DNA of 49,994 bases, taken from NCBI RefSeq assembly GCF_018131005.1, contig NZ_JAFCJK010000021.1:1-49994 (forward strand), given 5' to 3'. Source of the DNA: Bradyrhizobium lablabi (GTDB lineage: Bacteria; Pseudomonadota; Alphaproteobacteria; Rhizobiales; Xanthobacteraceae). A program made the position numbers and the translations under genes. Positions 1 to 8,512 of this stretch are shown here, piece by piece. The notes under the pieces are model-generated. The model saw only the letters and a list, made by a program, of their open reading frames with translations, ran no database searches and was not told the origin of the DNA. Within the stretch, counting starts at the first letter, position 1, and every line of letters starts with the position of its first letter.

Positions 1-217
1 CTGTGGTCCTACCCCCGTGCTTTTTGTTGCACGGGACCCATGGGTGCGATCGGCACCCGGCTTTCCCTGCGCCCTCATTTCTTCATGGGGGTGGAAAGTG
101 ACGCAGACCTCGGGCGCACCGCGTCGCGAGAATGCGAGCGCATATCCGATGACACCGCGAACAGGCGGTTGAGATGCGGGTCGAAAGCCGGTCAGCGACC
201 TATGGTGGCAGAAAGCG
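1..217. other. Intergenic stretch with a hairpin
   Basis: No convincing gene is seen here. Positions 14-20 (CCCGTGC) and 29-35 (GCACGGG) form a 7-bp perfect stem with an 8-nt loop. No T-run follows on the + strand, so it is a weak terminator candidate. The following 150 bases have the look of a dispersed intergenic repeat, but only one copy lies in this window, so that cannot be tested here. Confidence 0.4.
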
Positions 218-538
218 CTACGCGCCAGCCGGCGCGGGATCGCTGGACAGCGCCGCGAACACCGTGTCCGGCGCATGCGCGATGACGGCAAGCAGTGCGC
301 GGGCCGGCCCACGCGGTGCCCGCTTGCCCTGCTCCCAGTTGCGGATCGTCTCCACCGGCACGCCAAGCTTGGCGGCGAATTCGAGCTGGGTCAGTTGCGC
401 CCGACGCCGCAAGTCACGCACTGCCGGCTGTGACCTCGCAGGCACCGTTTGGGTGGGCAGCGCAGGCACCAGCGGGAACTCCTGCCCGTCGCGCAATTCG
501 ACGATCCGTCCGTCCGCTTTGAGTCGCAAGCGCCGCAT
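218..538 (-). CDS. XRE-family helix-turn-helix regulator, antitoxin-like
   Basis: A 106-residue cytoplasmic DNA-binding protein. The C-terminal half holds a helix-turn-helix around residues 47-90, with the typical LTQLEFAAKLGVPVETIRNW core and the WEQGKRAPRGPA stretch that follows it in HigA/MqsA-like regulators. The N-terminal 40 residues have no recognised domain. Antitoxins of this type usually sit next to a RelE/HigB toxin, but no toxin gene is visible on the downstream side within the window or directly upstream. It is therefore called only as a regulator. A small inverted repeat at 581-595 upstream of the ATG could be its operator. Confidence 0.75.
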   Translation of the reverse strand: MRRLRLKADGRIVELRDGQEFPLVPALPTQTVPARSQPAVRDLRRRAQLTQLEFAAKLGVPVETIRNWEQGKRAPRGPARALLAVIAHAPDTVFAALSSDPAPAGA

Positions 539-580
539 AATGTGCCCCTGTTGGAGTTACTGCATCATCGCCGCAGCGTG

Positions 581-595
581 TTAAGGTCCACTTAA
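581..595. promoter_or_regulatory. Small inverted repeat upstream of the XRE gene
   Basis: TTAAG (581-585) and CTTAA (591-595) form a dyad with a 5-bp spacer, about 43 bp upstream of the XRE start codon. The AT-rich setting and position fit a promoter or autoregulatory operator. The dyad is short and could be chance. Confidence 0.25.
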
Positions 596-760
596 AGATA
601 AAAACCCAGCAATTTCAGCCGGAACTGTGCCCGGGCCGGCGAACGAACGGCGGCCGGTCAGCGTCGATATTATCGGCGTTACCGTCGTTCGCCGGTTTGA
701 CAGGAGTGGAGGATTTGGCCGATTAATGCGGACGGACACCCATCGGCAGGGACCTGCGCA

Positions 761-1615
761 ATGTGGAATGTTTCCGGCGGCCGTTCGAGCTCGAACGGAA
801 CTGCGATGTTTGTCGCCATCGCCGTAGCCTCCCTGGCCTCGTCCGCGCTGGCCGTCGAGTGCCCGCGCGCGGACGCGCTCGGAACCTCGCGCGTGCTCGC
901 GGTCGATCCGTCGGCCTACCCCCGCGTCGGGGTGAAGAGCTTTCCCCAGACGCTGCCGCTCGAGGATCACGAGGTCGTCCTGACCTTCGACGACGGGCCG
1001 CAGCCGGCAAACGACCGCAAGGTGCTCGCGGCACTGTCGGCCGAGTGCGTGCGCGCCACGTTCTTCATGGTCGGCCGGCCGGCATTGGAGCACCCCGAGC
1101 TGGTGCGGAAGATCGCCGACCTCGGCCATACTATCGGCCATCACACCTGGACCCACGCCAATCTCAAGGATCTGCCGCCCGACAAGGCCGAGGCCGAGAT
1201 CGACAAGGGGATCAGCGCGATCGAGAAGGTGCTGCACGGCAAGGCGAGCGCGACACCGAGTACACCGTTTTTCCGTTTTCCCTACTTCGATTCGACGCCG
1301 CAATTGCTCGACAATCTCGAAAAGCGTGGCATCGCGGTCTTCGGCGCCGATTTCTGGGCGAGCGATTGGGACAAGATGACACCGGATCAGCAACTGAAGC
1401 TGCTGATCCGCCGGCTCGAAGCGGCACGCAAGGGAATCATTTTGCTGCACGACACAAAGGACCAAACGGCGGCCATGCTGCCGCCTTTCCTGCGATACCT
1501 GCGCGAACATCACTATCGCGTGGTTCATCTCGTGCCGGCTGGGCCCAGGACCGCCGCCGCAGGGCGGGGTCTGGACTACGGACCGTTAAGGCGGCATTCA
1601 TGGCGCCGCACGTAG
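761..1615 (+). CDS. Secreted polysaccharide deacetylase (NodB homology domain)
   Basis: A 284-residue carbohydrate esterase family 4 enzyme, which removes acyl groups from N-acetylated polysaccharides in the envelope or outside the cell. The NodB motifs are clear: LTFDDGP for motif 1, the metal-binding HTIGHHTWTH for motif 2, the FFRFPYF stretch, and a late ILLHD. A hydrophobic segment ending SSALA just before the mature region suggests Sec export. The start is uncertain. ATG 761 gives an extended N-region. ATG 806 has a GGAA ribosome site and begins directly at the hydrophobic segment, with an 18-bp palindrome at 781-798 just upstream. The next gene is a close paralog, which implies tandem duplication. 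Confidence 0.88.
   Translation: MWNVSGGRSSSNGTAMFVAIAVASLASSALAVECPRADALGTSRVLAVDPSAYPRVGVKSFPQTLPLEDHEVVLTFDDGPQPANDRKVLAALSAECVRATFFMVGRPALEHPELVRKIADLGHTIGHHTWTHANLKDLPPDKAEAEIDKGISAIEKVLHGKASATPSTPFFRFPYFDSTPQLLDNLEKRGIAVFGADFWASDWDKMTPDQQLKLLIRRLEAARKGIILLHDTKDQTAAMLPPFLRYLREHHYRVVHLVPAGPRTAAAGRGLDYGPLRRHSWRRT
781..798. promoter_or_regulatory. Perfect 18-bp palindrome at the start of the deacetylase
   Basis: CCGTTCGAGCTCGAACGG is a perfect palindrome. It ends 7 bp before ATG 806 and overlaps the GGAA that would serve as its ribosome binding site. If 806 is the true start, this is either an operator or a hairpin masking the ribosome site. If 761 is the start, it is coding. Confidence 0.4.
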
Positions 1616-1649
1616 GGATTCGAGTTCGTTGAAGGTGCGGCCAGATTTC

Positions 1650-3041
1650 ATGAGCGCTAGCAACGTGATCAGTGTGCGGAAAGGGTCGTGGGCCGTGGTT
1701 TGTCTGGCGTTGCTGGGTAGCCTTGCCCCGCAAGCCGCGTTTGCGGCCAATTGCCAGGGCCGTTCCGACGCGCTCGGAACCTCGCGCACGCTCGTGGTCG
1801 ATCCGAGGGAACATCCGCGGATCGGCACAATGCAGTATCCTCAGACCCTGCCACTCGCCGATCACGAGGTGGTGTTGACGTTCGATGATGGCCCGCTGCC
1901 GAAATACAGCAACCAGGTGCTGTCCATTCTCGCGAGCGAATGCGTCAAGGCGACCTTCTTCGCCATCGGCCGCCAGGCCAATGCCAACCCCGAAGGCGTG
2001 CGCAAGCTCGTCGCCGCCGGACATACCGTCGGCACGCACAGCCAGAATCATCCGCTGACCTTCAACAAGATGTCGGCGGAGAAGGCCAGACAGGAGATTG
2101 ATGACGGCGTTGCCTCGACGGTGGCGGCGCTGAACGGCGACAAGAGCAAGCTCGCTCCGTTCTTCCGAATTCCCGGATTGCTGCGCGCCGAAATTCCCGA
2201 AAACTATGCTGCTTCCCAGGGCATCCAGGTCTGGAGCGCCGATTTCGTGGCCGATGACTGGCGCCACGTCTCGCCGCAGCGGGTCTATGATCTCGCGATC
2301 CAGCGGCTTGAGGCCAAGGGCAAGGGCATCCTGTTGCTGCACGACATCCAGGCGCGCACCGTCGCGGCCCTGCCGCGGATCCTGAACGAACTGAAGGCGC
2401 GCGGCTATCGCATCGTCCATGTCGTGCCTGCAACGCCGGACCGTCCCGCGACGCCGACCGAGCCGCAGCAATGGTACCTGCATCCACCGACCGAGACGGT
2501 GGCGATTACGCGCTGGCCGATCGTGCCGAACTTCGTGTTCACCGAGGCGCGAGCGTTGCCTGCGCCGGTGTTTGCCGACGTGGATTGGCGCGACGCTGAC
2601 GTGCTCGATAAGGCGCAACGGACCCACGCCCCGCAGCCGCACTTGACCCGCTGGCCGCAGCCGCAACTCGCACAGGTCGCTTCACGCTCGACTTTGCCGA
2701 GCCCGGCAGCGAGTGTTTTTACAATTCCCGAAGGGCTCAGCCTGACGCTGCTCGCGACGAGATCAGCAGCCCGCGAACGGCTCGCGCAGCGAAAGCCCGA
2801 TGCGTCGAGCGCAACCAACCCGGCCGCGTCCCGCTCGCATGCGCTTTCCGCGCGCCAGGCAAGTCACGCCAAGCGAGCCGCACATCAAGTCCCGGGTGCG
2901 TCGGTCCACGGCAAAGGCCGCGGTGCCGCCCAACATGCCGCGCAGCCTGGCAAGAGCGGCGGCCCAATGCATCTCGCGAGCTTAAAGAAGAGAACGCCGC
3001 GCGCAGACGCGGCCGCTATCGCCAAGCGCCCGCCGGAGTAA
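1650..3041 (+). CDS. Secreted polysaccharide deacetylase with long basic C-terminal tail
   Basis: A 463-residue paralog of the preceding enzyme. It has a Sec signal peptide (hydrophobic core ending near QAAFA), then the shared block DALGTSR and PQTLPL, then NodB motifs: LTFDDGP, HTVGTHSQNHP, FFRIPG and a late LLLHD. The catalytic domain ends near residue 265. The remaining 200 residues are rich in Pro, Ala, Arg, Lys and His and predicted disordered, ending strongly basic. Such a tail could bind acidic polymers, but that is inference. ATG 1650 is preferred over an upstream TTG at 1629 because it gives a normal signal peptide. It lies 34 bp after the first deacetylase, probably in one operon. 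Confidence 0.88.
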   Translation: MSASNVISVRKGSWAVVCLALLGSLAPQAAFAANCQGRSDALGTSRTLVVDPREHPRIGTMQYPQTLPLADHEVVLTFDDGPLPKYSNQVLSILASECVKATFFAIGRQANANPEGVRKLVAAGHTVGTHSQNHPLTFNKMSAEKARQEIDDGVASTVAALNGDKSKLAPFFRIPGLLRAEIPENYAASQGIQVWSADFVADDWRHVSPQRVYDLAIQRLEAKGKGILLLHDIQARTVAALPRILNELKARGYRIVHVVPATPDRPATPTEPQQWYLHPPTETVAITRWPIVPNFVFTEARALPAPVFADVDWRDADVLDKAQRTHAPQPHLTRWPQPQLAQVASRSTLPSPAASVFTIPEGLSLTLLATRSAARERLAQRKPDASSATNPAASRSHALSARQASHAKRAAHQVPGASVHGKGRGAAQHAAQPGKSGGPMHLASLKKRTPRADAAAIAKRPPE

Positions 3042-3104
3042 CATGATCACACTCCGCGGAGTTAACAAATCGCAGCGTGCATACACCTACCGGGCCACTC
3101 TGGT

Positions 3105-3132
3105 GTGGCGATGGCAGTTAAGCCATCGCCAC
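3105..3132. terminator. Strong hairpin between convergent genes
   Basis: GTGGCGATGGC (3105-3115) and GCCATCGCCAC (3122-3132) make an 11-bp perfect stem with a 6-nt loop. It lies between the convergent ends of the second deacetylase and the RTX gene. It probably terminates both, although neither strand has a good T-run after the stem. Confidence 0.55.
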
Positions 3133-3164
3133 GAGGGCTACGAGCCGTCGTCAGCTCTTCGTCA

Positions 3165-3896
3165 TTAGGCGAGCTGGAAGTCAGTGGTGTGAAGATCGGC
3201 TGCCTGCACACCTTCGAATACGATGGTCGCGCCATTCTCGAGATGGAGCGTCGCTCCATCATCAGTGTCTTGGATATGGGAAAGAACATCATTGATGTCC
3301 GTCCCGAACCCGGTGAGGCTGACGGAGTCATGGCCCGAATGGAAATCGGTGATATTGTCGAGCTGAACACCTTCGATCATCGAGAAACTGAAGGTGTCAC
3401 TCCCGGCTCCGCCGGTCAGCACGTCGTCGCCCGAGCCGCCGGTGAGGTGATCATTGCCGTCGTCGCCATTCAGCGTATCGTTGCCGGTATCGCCGAACAA
3501 GTAATCAGCGCCGCCAACTCTGCCGACCGTATCACCGTCAATAATATCGTCACCAGTACCACCGTAAAGGTAGTCGCTCCCGACGCCGCCGTTGATCTGA
3601 TCGTCGCCACCATCGCCGTACACGTAATCATTGCCGTTGCCTGCGCCGGCGTCATCCGCGAGGATAATGTCAGTACCGCTTCCACCGTGGATGATGTCGT
3701 CGCCGGCGCCGCCAATGATCGTGTCGTTCCCGGCTTCGCCATCTACCGTGTCGTTGCCGTTCAAAGCGACTATGGTGTCGTCCCCCGCAGTTCCGTTCAG
3801 CGCAGGATCCGTGCCGTCTGTGCCCGTGATGATATCGAATGCGTGTTGTTGGATGTCAGCTACTGTCTGTGCATTCATCGTAGTCGTCGTCCTCAT
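3165..3896 (-). CDS. Small RTX calcium-binding protein, type I secretion substrate
   Basis: A 243-residue protein with about ten glycine-aspartate nonapeptide repeats (GGxGxDxxx) from about residue 30 to 170, for example GGAGDDIIHGG and GGTGDDIIDGD. These bind calcium and fold as a beta-roll outside the cell. It has no Sec signal. The C-terminal 70 residues resemble the uncleaved type I secretion region, and the final DFQLA fits the hydrophobic end of PrtD-class substrates. No catalytic domain is present, so its role could be adhesive or structural. It is divergent from the ABC-HlyD pair at 4446-7627, its likely exporter. The start may be 3896 or the internal ATG at 3878. Confidence 0.85.
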   Translation of the reverse strand: MRTTTTMNAQTVADIQQHAFDIITGTDGTDPALNGTAGDDTIVALNGNDTVDGEAGNDTIIGGAGDDIIHGGSGTDIILADDAGAGNGNDYVYGDGGDDQINGGVGSDYLYGGTGDDIIDGDTVGRVGGADYLFGDTGNDTLNGDDGNDHLTGGSGDDVLTGGAGSDTFSFSMIEGVQLDNITDFHSGHDSVSLTGFGTDINDVLSHIQDTDDGATLHLENGATIVFEGVQAADLHTTDFQLA

Positions 3897-4445
3897 GTGT
3901 GTTTCAACACAACCGCGTGTTGCAACACCGCCGAGGTTTGCAGTGCCGCGTTACCGAATGACTACAGGCGTTACGATGGATGGCCTTTTCCGTTACGGCT
4001 GCAATCCATGGGCTCGGCCAACTACACATCGGCGCGATATGGACTTGAGCGCGATATGAACTTGAGCCGCCAACGCCCACAAAGAAAATAAGCGGGCTTC
4101 CAGTTGGTTTGTAACCGTCCGCCGTCGCGGGACCATCGTCGGCGATCGATGGTGCACCGACGACCCACCTCCGTGATGCGTTTTGTCCGGCAAGAGGCTT
4201 CGTCACGTGGCGGCAGGCAAACGTTTTGCCCTCGACGAAGGCGTCGACCAGAGCTCCAAATCGGAGTGAGTTGAACCGGGAAGCGTTAATCAATGCAGGC
4301 CTCGCTTCGCTCAACACACAACGACTACACAGCTGATTCACCTGCGTTACGGAGGTAGCACAAAATTCCTAGATTTGTCGGAGCAAGCCTCTAAGCTCAA
4401 GGTTGTATACGCGCCACTGACGATTGCGGCCGGAGAACTCAAGCT
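3897..4445. promoter_or_regulatory. Divergent promoter region with a tandem 17-bp repeat
   Basis: 549 bp without a convincing gene, between the RTX gene (leftward) and the ABC exporter (rightward). Two adjacent 17-bp units occupy 4032-4048 and 4049-4065 (GCGCGATATGGACTTGA and one-mismatch copy GCGCGATATGAACTTGA). Because the repeat lies between divergent genes of one secretion system, it may be a shared regulator site. No promoter boxes can be assigned with confidence. Confidence 0.45.
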
Positions 4446-6239
4446 ATGAACTCGATGCCGAGGCTCGCGACGCTGGACCAGCGCGAGCGGACCGAAACGG
4501 TTCTCAGCCGTATGGTCAGTTGTTGCAAGAAGCAGTTGCTGCTGGTGGGTCTATTCAGTGGCATGGTGAATCTGCTGCAACTCACCGTTTCCCTGTACAT
4601 GATGCAGATTTTCGACCGCGTGCTAACGACCCGTAACTTCAACACGCTGCTCTATCTCTCACTGATCGCAGGCACCGCCATCCTGCTGCTGGCTATTCTG
4701 GAATTTTCGCGTAACCAGATCATGCAGCGAGTGGCGAGCTGGGTGGAACTGAAGGTCGCGCCGGAGGGATTCGCAAGGGCAATCGAGAATGTTCTGTGCG
4801 GCCACACCTATCGTATGGAGGCGTTGCGCGACCTTGCCACCTGCCGCGGCTACGTCGGATCGACCGCTGCGCTCGCGTTGTACGATGTGCCCTGGGTGCC
4901 GGTGTTTCTTGGCGTCATCTTCATCCTGCATCCGATGCTGGGTCTTGTCGCGACGGGCGGTGCGATTGTTCTTTTCGTTCTTACCCTGCTCAATGAACTG
5001 ATCACGTCGCGGCTGACGAAGGAAGCGAACATAGCCGCGATCAACTCGCAGCGTCGCGCCGACAGCATCGCGCGCAACGCGGAGGCGATTGACAGCATGG
5101 GCATGATGCCGGCGGTCATGGGCCGCTGGCAGGAGTCCGTGACGGAAATGATGATACCGCAGCGGCGCGCAGCGCAGCGAGCATCGGTGCTGTTGGCCAT
5201 AGCCAAATTCGTGCGGTTAGGCGTGCAGATCGCCGTGCTCGGCGTCGGATGCTATCTGGTGTTGCAGCATGAGCTGACGTCAGGGGTCTCGACTGCGAGC
5301 TCTGTCATCATGGGTCGGGCGCTTGCGCCGGTCGAAATGCTGATCGGCGGCTGGAAGCAACTCGTTCAGGTGAGGCAGGCCTTCGCCCGGCTGCAGGCAT
5401 TCCTGCGGCAGCCGCGCCTGCGTCCGCCCGGGCTTCCGCTACCGCAACCAGTCGGGCGTCTCACGGTGGAACGCGTCACATACGGTTTCCCCAACACCAC
5501 TTCTGCAATCGTCAAAGGGGTCCAGTTCACCCTCAGCCCCGGCGACAGCCTCGCGGTGATTGGGCCGTCGGCCGCCGGCAAGACCACGCTGATCAAGATG
5601 CTGATCGGAACGCTGGCTCCCAGCGCCGGTTCAGTCCGCCTCGACGGCGCTGACGTGCATAAATGGATGCGGGAGGATTTTGGACGATATGTTGGCTACC
5701 TCCCGCAGGCCGTCGAGCTGTTTGACGGCACAGTGTTCCGCAATATCGCTCGGATGGGGGAAGCGAATCCGGAACAGGTATACGAGGCAGCACAGCTTGC
5801 GGGATGCCACGAGATGATACTGCGGTTGCCGCGGGGCTATGAGACCGAGATCGGCGAGAACGGCCAGCTCCTGTCCGGCGGCCAGCGGCAATTGATCGGC
5901 CTGGCGCGCGCCTTGTTCGGCAATCCGAAGTTCATCGTCCTGGACGAGCCCAACAGCAATCTCGATGGCGAATCCGAGAAAAATCTGATTATCGCGCTGG
6001 AGAAACTGAAGGCGCTTGAAACCACCGTCATCCTTGTCTCCCATCGTCCGGGATTGGTGCAGCACGTCGATCTGGTGCTGCTGATGCGGGATGGTGCCGT
6101 CGAGATGTTCGGACCACGCAGCGAGGTTTTGAATCGCGTTATTGCGCGGGCCGCCCCCGACGATCGCCCGGCCGCTGAAGTCCGCATCGCCAAGGTTGCC
6201 GGACCGCCACGACGCGAAAAGAGCCTCGCCGCATCATGA
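4446..6239 (+). CDS. Type I secretion ABC transporter, permease/ATPase (PrtD/HlyB type)
   Basis: A 597-residue inner-membrane exporter with fused membrane and ATPase domains. The first 320 residues hold the ABC transmembrane domain, with hydrophobic helices near residues 30-50, 60-85, 140-185 and 255-280. The ATPase domain follows: Walker A GPSAAGKTT near residue 373, signature LSGGQRQ near 476, Walker B FIVLDEP near 496, and switch His in VSHR. There is no N-terminal C39 peptidase domain, which matches exporters of RTX proteins rather than of double-glycine peptides. Its stop overlaps the adaptor start by 4 bp (ATGA). The outer-membrane TolC partner is not in the window. Confidence 0.93.
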   Translation: MNSMPRLATLDQRERTETVLSRMVSCCKKQLLLVGLFSGMVNLLQLTVSLYMMQIFDRVLTTRNFNTLLYLSLIAGTAILLLAILEFSRNQIMQRVASWVELKVAPEGFARAIENVLCGHTYRMEALRDLATCRGYVGSTAALALYDVPWVPVFLGVIFILHPMLGLVATGGAIVLFVLTLLNELITSRLTKEANIAAINSQRRADSIARNAEAIDSMGMMPAVMGRWQESVTEMMIPQRRAAQRASVLLAIAKFVRLGVQIAVLGVGCYLVLQHELTSGVSTASSVIMGRALAPVEMLIGGWKQLVQVRQAFARLQAFLRQPRLRPPGLPLPQPVGRLTVERVTYGFPNTTSAIVKGVQFTLSPGDSLAVIGPSAAGKTTLIKMLIGTLAPSAGSVRLDGADVHKWMREDFGRYVGYLPQAVELFDGTVFRNIARMGEANPEQVYEAAQLAGCHEMILRLPRGYETEIGENGQLLSGGQRQLIGLARALFGNPKFIVLDEPNSNLDGESEKNLIIALEKLKALETTVILVSHRPGLVQHVDLVLLMRDGAVEMFGPRSEVLNRVIARAAPDDRPAAEVRIAKVAGPPRREKSLAAS

Positions 6240-7627
6240 CCCAGACCCCCGCCCTCTCGCAGAACATCGCTTTCTCGCAGCTTGAGCAGCCGGTTCCGTT
6301 ACTGCCGCCGCCATGGATGAATGCGGCGCGTCCGCCGACGTACGGCGTCGTGCTGCTCGGCCTCATCTCAATAGCGATCTTCATCGGCGGCTTCGCGGCC
6401 TGGTCATTCTTCGCTCCCCTGGCCGAAGCCGCGATAGCGGAGGGCGTCATCAGCGATGAGGGAAGCCATCGGGTGATCGCCAACCAGGAGGGCGGATCGG
6501 TCCAGGAACTGCTGGTGCACAATGGCGAACACGTTCGGGCCGGTCAGGTCCTGATTCGAATGAATGACGCGCAGGCAAGTGCCACCGCCGAGACGGCGAA
6601 GGCGCAGCGATGGACGTTGCTTGCGCAACTGGCTCGCCTCGATTCAGAAACCGCGGGCGACGGCAAGATACAGTTTCAGCCGGAGCTGCTGGCCGCCGCC
6701 GTCGGGCGGGGTCTCGATGCCGCGCGAGCCGCCGATGCGATGAGCGTGCAGCGCGCGCTTTTCGAGGCGCGTACCGTCGGCCTGAACAGCCAGATCTCCG
6801 TGCTGAAGGATCGCATCGACCAGCAGCTTGCCGTCATCAGCTCAGCTGAACAACAGCAACAGGCGACCCAGCAGCAGCTCGGTCTGATACAGCGCGAGGT
6901 CGCGGTGAAGCAGACGTTGTTTTCAAAGGGATTGTCGAGGCTGAGTGAGGTGCTGCAACTACAACGCAGCGAGGCTGCGCTGAACGGCACCCTAGGTGAT
7001 CTTGCCGGGCAGATACAACGCGCGCGCGCCACCATTGCTGAGTCACGTTCGTCCATCAAACAGACTCGGGATCAACGGCTGCAGGACGTATCGGACGACA
7101 GGCGTGAGGCTCGTTCCAAGCTGAACGAAACCGAGGACAATTTGCGGGCGGCACAGGATGTCGCCGTAAGGCGGGACCTCGTGGCGCCCGACGACGGTAC
7201 CATTCTCAACATGCACATTTTCAATGTCGGCGCGGTCGTCAAGCCTGGCGACACGGTGATGGAACTCGTTCCTTCCCACGACCGGCTGGTCGCCGAGGTC
7301 AATCTCTCGCCCAATGACATCGACGTGGTGTACCCGGGCCTCGAAGCGCAGGTCCGTCTTCCAGCTTTCAAGCAACGCCTGGTGCCGTTTTTGGGTGGGC
7401 GTGTCATCTACGTTGCGTCAGACGTGACCACCGACGAGAAGACCAAGAACGATTACTTCAAGGTGCAGATTCTGCTGGACCGTGAGCAGCTGGACCGGCT
7501 GCCCAACATCCATCTCACGCCCGGAATGCCGGTGGAAGCGATGGTGCAGCTCGGGGAACGCAGCTTCTTCCACTACATCACCCAGCCGATCCGCGATAGC
7601 TTTCATCGAGCCTTTCGCGAGCAATAA
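6236..7627 (+). CDS. HlyD-family periplasmic adaptor of type I secretion (PrtE type)
   Basis: A 463-residue membrane fusion protein that links the ABC exporter to an outer-membrane channel. It has a short cytoplasmic N-terminus, one transmembrane helix at about residues 38-62, a first lipoyl half near 80-105 (EGGSVQELLVHNGEHVRAGQ), a long coiled-coil hairpin from about 120 to 310 rich in Gln and Glu, then the second lipoyl half (LVAPDDGTILNMHIFNVGAVVKPGD, split here only for description) and a beta-barrel to the end. Translation is coupled to the ABC gene by a 4-bp overlap. Together they are the probable exporter of the RTX protein at 3165-3896. Confidence 0.92.
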   Translation: MTQTPALSQNIAFSQLEQPVPLLPPPWMNAARPPTYGVVLLGLISIAIFIGGFAAWSFFAPLAEAAIAEGVISDEGSHRVIANQEGGSVQELLVHNGEHVRAGQVLIRMNDAQASATAETAKAQRWTLLAQLARLDSETAGDGKIQFQPELLAAAVGRGLDAARAADAMSVQRALFEARTVGLNSQISVLKDRIDQQLAVISSAEQQQQATQQQLGLIQREVAVKQTLFSKGLSRLSEVLQLQRSEAALNGTLGDLAGQIQRARATIAESRSSIKQTRDQRLQDVSDDRREARSKLNETEDNLRAAQDVAVRRDLVAPDDGTILNMHIFNVGAVVKPGDTVMELVPSHDRLVAEVNLSPNDIDVVYPGLEAQVRLPAFKQRLVPFLGGRVIYVASDVTTDEKTKNDYFKVQILLDREQLDRLPNIHLTPGMPVEAMVQLGERSFFHYITQPIRDSFHRAFREQ

Positions 7628-8025
7628 AGCGGCGCATGTGCATCGTCACCGCCTGTCCCGGCCGACCGTAGTCGCAAGCGGAGCCGGTGAGTAGCAGCGC
7701 CGCGTGACTACGTCCCGATCGGGGGACGTTGATGTGTTCGACAAAAAGCCAGCCGACCCGCCTTCGCGGTCATCGGTGCCATCGTTACCGCCGCCGAACA
7801 TCCCTGCCCGATCCCGATTGCCTCAGCTTTGAAGACCTCGCCTCTGAGATCGCAGTCGGAATGGGTCAGCCGGTACAGCTCGCAGGATCAGATCCATTGC
7901 ACCTTGATCGGACGCCATCGCAAATCGGGGTTGCCGCCGCCGCAAAAGCACGAATGCGCCATCTTCGCACCTCACGAAGGCATCAGGGCGAAAGGCAAAG
8001 CAAAATCAAACCCGATTTTGGTGAC
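7628..8025. other. Intergenic region with a terminator-like hairpin
   Basis: No gene is supported here. ACGTCCC (7710-7716) and GGGACGT (7723-7729) form a 7-bp stem with a 6-nt loop, about 85 bp after the HlyD stop. It may end the secretion operon but lacks a T-run. The rest shows no coding signal I trust. Confidence 0.4.
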
Positions 8026-8110
8026 TGGTGCGCTCGGAGGGACTCGAACCCCCACGATGTTACTCACTGCCACCTCAAGGCAGCGCGTCTACCAATTCCG
8101 CCACGAGCGC
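8026..8110 (-). tRNA. tRNA-Leu (anticodon GAG)
   Basis: On the minus strand the gene runs GCGCTCG (acceptor) to CGAGCGC, discriminator A and encoded CCA, 85 nt long with the long variable arm of a class II tRNA. The anticodon stem CTGCC/GGCAG encloses the loop TTGAGGT, giving anticodon GAG. The T-arm GGGGGTTCGAGTCCC is standard. Short reading frames on both strands here are tRNA artefacts. Confidence 0.96.
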
Positions 8111-8209
8111 TTGGGATGCCGGCTGGAACCCCAGTGGGTACCGCCGGATCGACGGCGCCATGTAACAAATCACCGATGCAGGGACAAGGCGGTAAGTGAC
8201 CGAAATTAA

Positions 8210-8452
8210 CTACCTAACGCCCGGCGATTTCGGCAGCATTTGCTTGACCTCGACCGCAATCCGGTTGCGATCGACCAGCACGACGCCGCTGGCGACTGGG
8301 AGGTTGTTGGCGAGAATCTTGACCTCGTCCGCCTCGGTGGCGTCCAGTTCGATGATGGCGCCGCGGGAAAGCCGCATGACCTGGTGGATTGGCATGGTCG
8401 TGGTGCCCAGCACCACCATGAGATCGACGCTGACTTTATCGAGGGTGGCCAC
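8210..8452 (-). CDS. FliN-like flagellar motor switch domain protein
   Basis: An 80-residue protein that is essentially one SpoA (FliN/FliM C-terminal) domain. It shows the pattern VDLMVVLGTTTMPIHQVMRL, then ELDATEADEVKILANN and GVVLVDRNRIAVEVKQML, which is typical of the domain. Family members build the flagellar C-ring or type III secretion sorting platform. It begins with GTG and has no flagellar neighbours here. It is therefore either a relocated FliN or a related protein with another role. It is divergent from lipB with only 60 bp between. Confidence 0.82.
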   Translation of the reverse strand: MATLDKVSVDLMVVLGTTTMPIHQVMRLSRGAIIELDATEADEVKILANNLPVASGVVLVDRNRIAVEVKQMLPKSPGVR

Positions 8453-8512
8453 TTCTGAACCGCCGAACTGGAACTAGATTGTGGTTTCACCTGACCACGT
8501 TAGGGTTAGCGA

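Noticed and set aside
3105..4091. 328-residue plus-strand frame
   Set aside because: Antisense of the RTX repeats; its Val/Ile/Ala repetition is a mirror of the GD-rich repeats.
7829..8209. 126-residue plus-strand frame across tRNA-Leu
   Set aside because: It reads the complement of the tRNA gene and gives the well-known GTRTPT-type artefact; no independent coding signal.
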